Shown here one piece after another: positions 7,201-7,395 of a stretch of DNA of 7,395 bases; within the stretch, counting starts at the first letter, position 1; each line of letters begins with the position of its first letter. The DNA is from an uncultured Oscillospiraceae bacterium (GTDB lineage Bacteria; Bacillota_A; Clostridia; Oscillospirales; Oscillospiraceae). The notes beneath the pieces are model-generated. The model made no database searches. It saw only the letters and a program-made list of their open reading frames with translations, and was not told the DNA's origin. The stretch covers positions 2,520-9,914 of the forward strand of contig CAJUAW010000110.1 of NCBI GenBank assembly GCA_910584605.1, given 5' to 3'. The position numbers and the translations under genes are program-made.

Positions 7201-7271
7201 GCATAGGTGGTCAGACGGACTTGTGCCTTGGGGTCAAAATAGGTCAGCTCTAACAGGTTGCTTTGCGGCAT
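4206..7271 (-). CDS. SNF2/DEAH-type superfamily 2 helicase with zinc ribbon and clamp-binding tail
   Basis: This is a 1021-residue ATP-dependent helicase or translocase. A Q-motif-like YSLYDAQ (277-283) precedes Walker A GTGKT (307-311); then come DELH (544-547), TAT (573-575), motif IV near LIYTSW (776-781), motif V PKCVETGLDL (832-841) and motif VI QASRRSWRINQ (861-871), whose Q-x-x-x-R-x-x-R-I-x-Q form is SNF2-like. About 230 residues between Walker A and DELH contain a zinc ribbon: CPDC (418-421) and CREC (455-458). The first 260 residues are an element-specific N-terminal region with an acidic linker near 104-129. The protein ends with QLSIF (1013-1017) plus GDAA, a match to the clamp-binding consensus QL(S/D)LF. 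ATG 7271 is preferred: the longer in-frame TTG at 7304 lies within the U-tract of the upstream hairpin. It is the first gene of the visible operon. Helicase identity is secure; the DNA substrate and polarity are unknown. Confidence 0.92.
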   Translation of the reverse strand: MPQSNLLELTYFDPKAQVRLTTYADTIITEPNGREESLAAVRFGGYPEMVRAMSDAIYGGGTVDLIQNGNTFHLKSKPKSYQRHMSHDGAYATATLIISDEALSANQQDDGEDEQENVSKQPEQPRPRKCYIFCPAGDRDSLFAEVDRKTAAPLLPEFQDYVLDELTARKILRRMKVFALHEKLDAWLLELLPDDRNVVDVLEQGLKEGKIMIPGAVADKPDGFRDVTGVTSYLNTFGVDVAERIRNQFIPLFDPAAEPLSEEILTINDYIQQQAGYSLYDAQLAVAETVKRQLDRRNAAFIVAECGTGKTKIGSTALGALHGLVAAQRRRGAPKTFNLVMCPSHVTGKWVREIGETLPDTYAMVVKSITDLDRLYAMYEAGDKSVFAVFSKERARDGYMRYPAVHVGRRHGHWYLACPDCGKPVMRECSDDGSRYFEHADPFFFQREHRQNRVCRECGSMLWAPMVPGRNIPWTKITDFGWICKEWASVYLIRTKNTAVQNKLRQVADDPQGMFPVAGAVRRFPLSTYIKKKYRGRIDGFLCDELHEYNNKSGQGDAMAELFGVSKQFIGMTATLINGYSSGIFHLLYRVVPGLMNKDGKSYRRPGDFDAEYGVVEETYETIDAEYNSNRRVSRRKTQSRQLPGVSPLVFSRFLLEYTAFLSLSDMGKDLPDYEEIPVPLEMPEEVYAGYKHAEDTLRRFMKSDRKAARKLLSAYMNLLTVYPDQPYGQPEIVHPINGSVVVMPKSIGDFNSILPKEEKTLEIVRAKIAAGERVLIYTSWTRTDSQRKLQGLLNQEGIHTDILAPTISPEKREAWVEQRVNSGLQVLITNPKCVETGLDLNTFTTLIFYSMGYNLFTLRQASRRSWRINQTAPRVEVYMLYYADTMQAKAMKLMASKLAVAGLIEGSFSEEGLAAMSDVRDMTSQMAKELAQGIKDNVEDIAAAFKKMAVINPDRERRQQITLPAAERKPAEETEIVTIRTSDQQRKRVLYDGLLEMSEKKRKKPRQELEDQLSIFGDAA

Positions 7272-7276
7272 TTCAT
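7250..7276 (-). other. Possible eight-codon leader ORF overlapping the helicase start
   Basis: An out-of-frame ATG at 7276 opens MKCRKATC and stops at TAG 7250-7252. It lies only 7 bases from the AAAGGAG site, better spacing than the 12 bases to the helicase ATG at 7271. Ribosomes may load here and terminate just inside the helicase gene. It may equally be chance, and no peptide function is implied. Confidence 0.3.
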
Positions 7277-7283
7277 TTGCAGT

Positions 7284-7290
7284 CTCCTTT
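7284..7290 (-). promoter_or_regulatory. Ribosome binding site of the helicase gene
   Basis: AAAGGAG on the minus strand is the only good Shine-Dalgarno sequence ahead of the helicase. It is 12 bases from the in-frame ATG 7271 and 7 bases from the out-of-frame ATG 7276. It excludes the in-frame TTG at 7304, which lies upstream of it. Confidence 0.8.
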
Positions 7291-7297
7291 CTGTTTC

Positions 7298-7354
7298 TGG
7301 ACAAAAAAAGACCGCAATCGCCTTACAAAAGGCAACTACGGTCTTCTATGTCCA
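7298..7354 (-). terminator. Long hairpin with U-tract: intrinsic terminator or attenuator
   Basis: In minus-strand RNA, AAGACCG (7345-7339) pairs with CGGUCUU (7314-7308) and GCCUU with AAGGC around a UUGU loop. The five bases between them (UAGUU with GAUUG) pair completely if G-U wobbles are allowed, giving a continuous 17-pair stem. Seven U residues in a row (7309-7303) end the stem and follow it, the usual form of a Rho-independent terminator reading leftward. Outer arms TGGACA (7354-7349) and TGTCCA (7303-7298) could extend the hairpin around the U-tract. It ends 7 bases before the helicase ribosome binding site. It could terminate the gene to the right, or attenuate the helicase operon, since no promoter is evident between it and the helicase. 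Confidence 0.8.
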
Positions 7355-7395
7355 TTGTTTTCTTTTCCAGGCCGTCGCGGTGCGGCGAAAGGGGC
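7355..7395 (-). other. Right edge: probable tail of an upstream leftward gene, frame undecided
   Basis: All three minus-strand frames stay open from the edge until stops at or inside the hairpin (one at TAG just before its inner stem, two within it). The frame ending ACA-TAG immediately before the inner stem would fit a gene followed by its terminator. With only about 15 codons visible, no family can be recognised and it could also be untranslated. No promoter-like sequence was seen. Confidence 0.3.

Noticed and set aside
5919..7253. Plus-strand open frame of 444 codons opposite the helicase
   Set aside because: It shows no recognisable domain or good ribosome binding site and is fully antisense to conserved helicase motifs.
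7272..7304. Upstream TTG start for the helicase at 7304 (11 extra residues)
   Set aside because: The TTG falls in the U-tract of the hairpin and upstream of the only good ribosome binding site, so ATG 7271 is preferred.
1..7395. CRISPR array, tRNA, rRNA or insertion sequence
   Set aside because: No regularly spaced direct repeats, cloverleaf, rRNA-like stretch or transposase motifs were seen; nearly all sequence is accounted for by the eight genes.
7298..7395. Sigma-A-type promoter upstream of the helicase
   Set aside because: No pair of TTGACA-like and TATAAT-like boxes at suitable spacing could be found on the minus strand here; TTGCCT inside the hairpin has no matching -10 element.

Overview
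The window is a compact leftward (minus-strand) gene cluster. Eight genes, one cut by the left edge, run head to tail with gaps of at most 22 bases or overlaps of 4 bases. No convincing gene lies on the plus strand. Strong AGGAGG-type ribosome binding sites, TTG starts, moderately high GC and the protein families suggest a Gram-positive gut Firmicute of the Clostridia, probably Oscillospiraceae-like. That placement is inference. A sliding clamp, a large SNF2-like helicase, DUF3268 and small Cys-rich proteins side by side suggest a mobile element (integrative conjugative element, plasmid or large phage) rather than a core chromosomal locus. No integrase, relaxase or capsid gene is visible to settle which.

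In transcription order from the right edge: 7355-7395 may be the tail of an upstream gene. At 7298-7354 is a long hairpin with a U-tract (terminator or attenuator). A 1021-residue SNF2/DEAH-type helicase with a zinc-ribbon insert follows (7271-4206), then a DnaN-type sliding clamp (4183-3053) and a DUF3268 zinc-finger protein (3034-2624). Next come an unrecognised 159-residue protein (2621-2142), a nine-cysteine protein of 178 residues (2145-1609), a four-cysteine protein of 67 residues (1612-1409) and a 111-residue protein resembling sigma-70 region 2 alone (1412-1077). Last is a RavA/MoxR-type AAA+ ATPase (1066 leftward, 3' end missing). Bases 1-21 are not biological: they match the 3' end of the Illumina TruSeq read-2 adapter.

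The most interesting point is the pairing of helicase and clamp. The helicase ends in QLSIF followed by four residues, a near-perfect bacterial clamp-binding peptide, and the next gene encodes a divergent clamp whose own C-terminal peptide-pocket residues are changed. This suggests a dedicated clamp-tethered helicase acting in replication or repair of the element. The other genes look like accessory functions co-expressed with it: zinc proteins of unknown role, a truncated sigma-like protein and a RavA-like chaperone ATPase, whose usual VWA partner might lie beyond the left edge.
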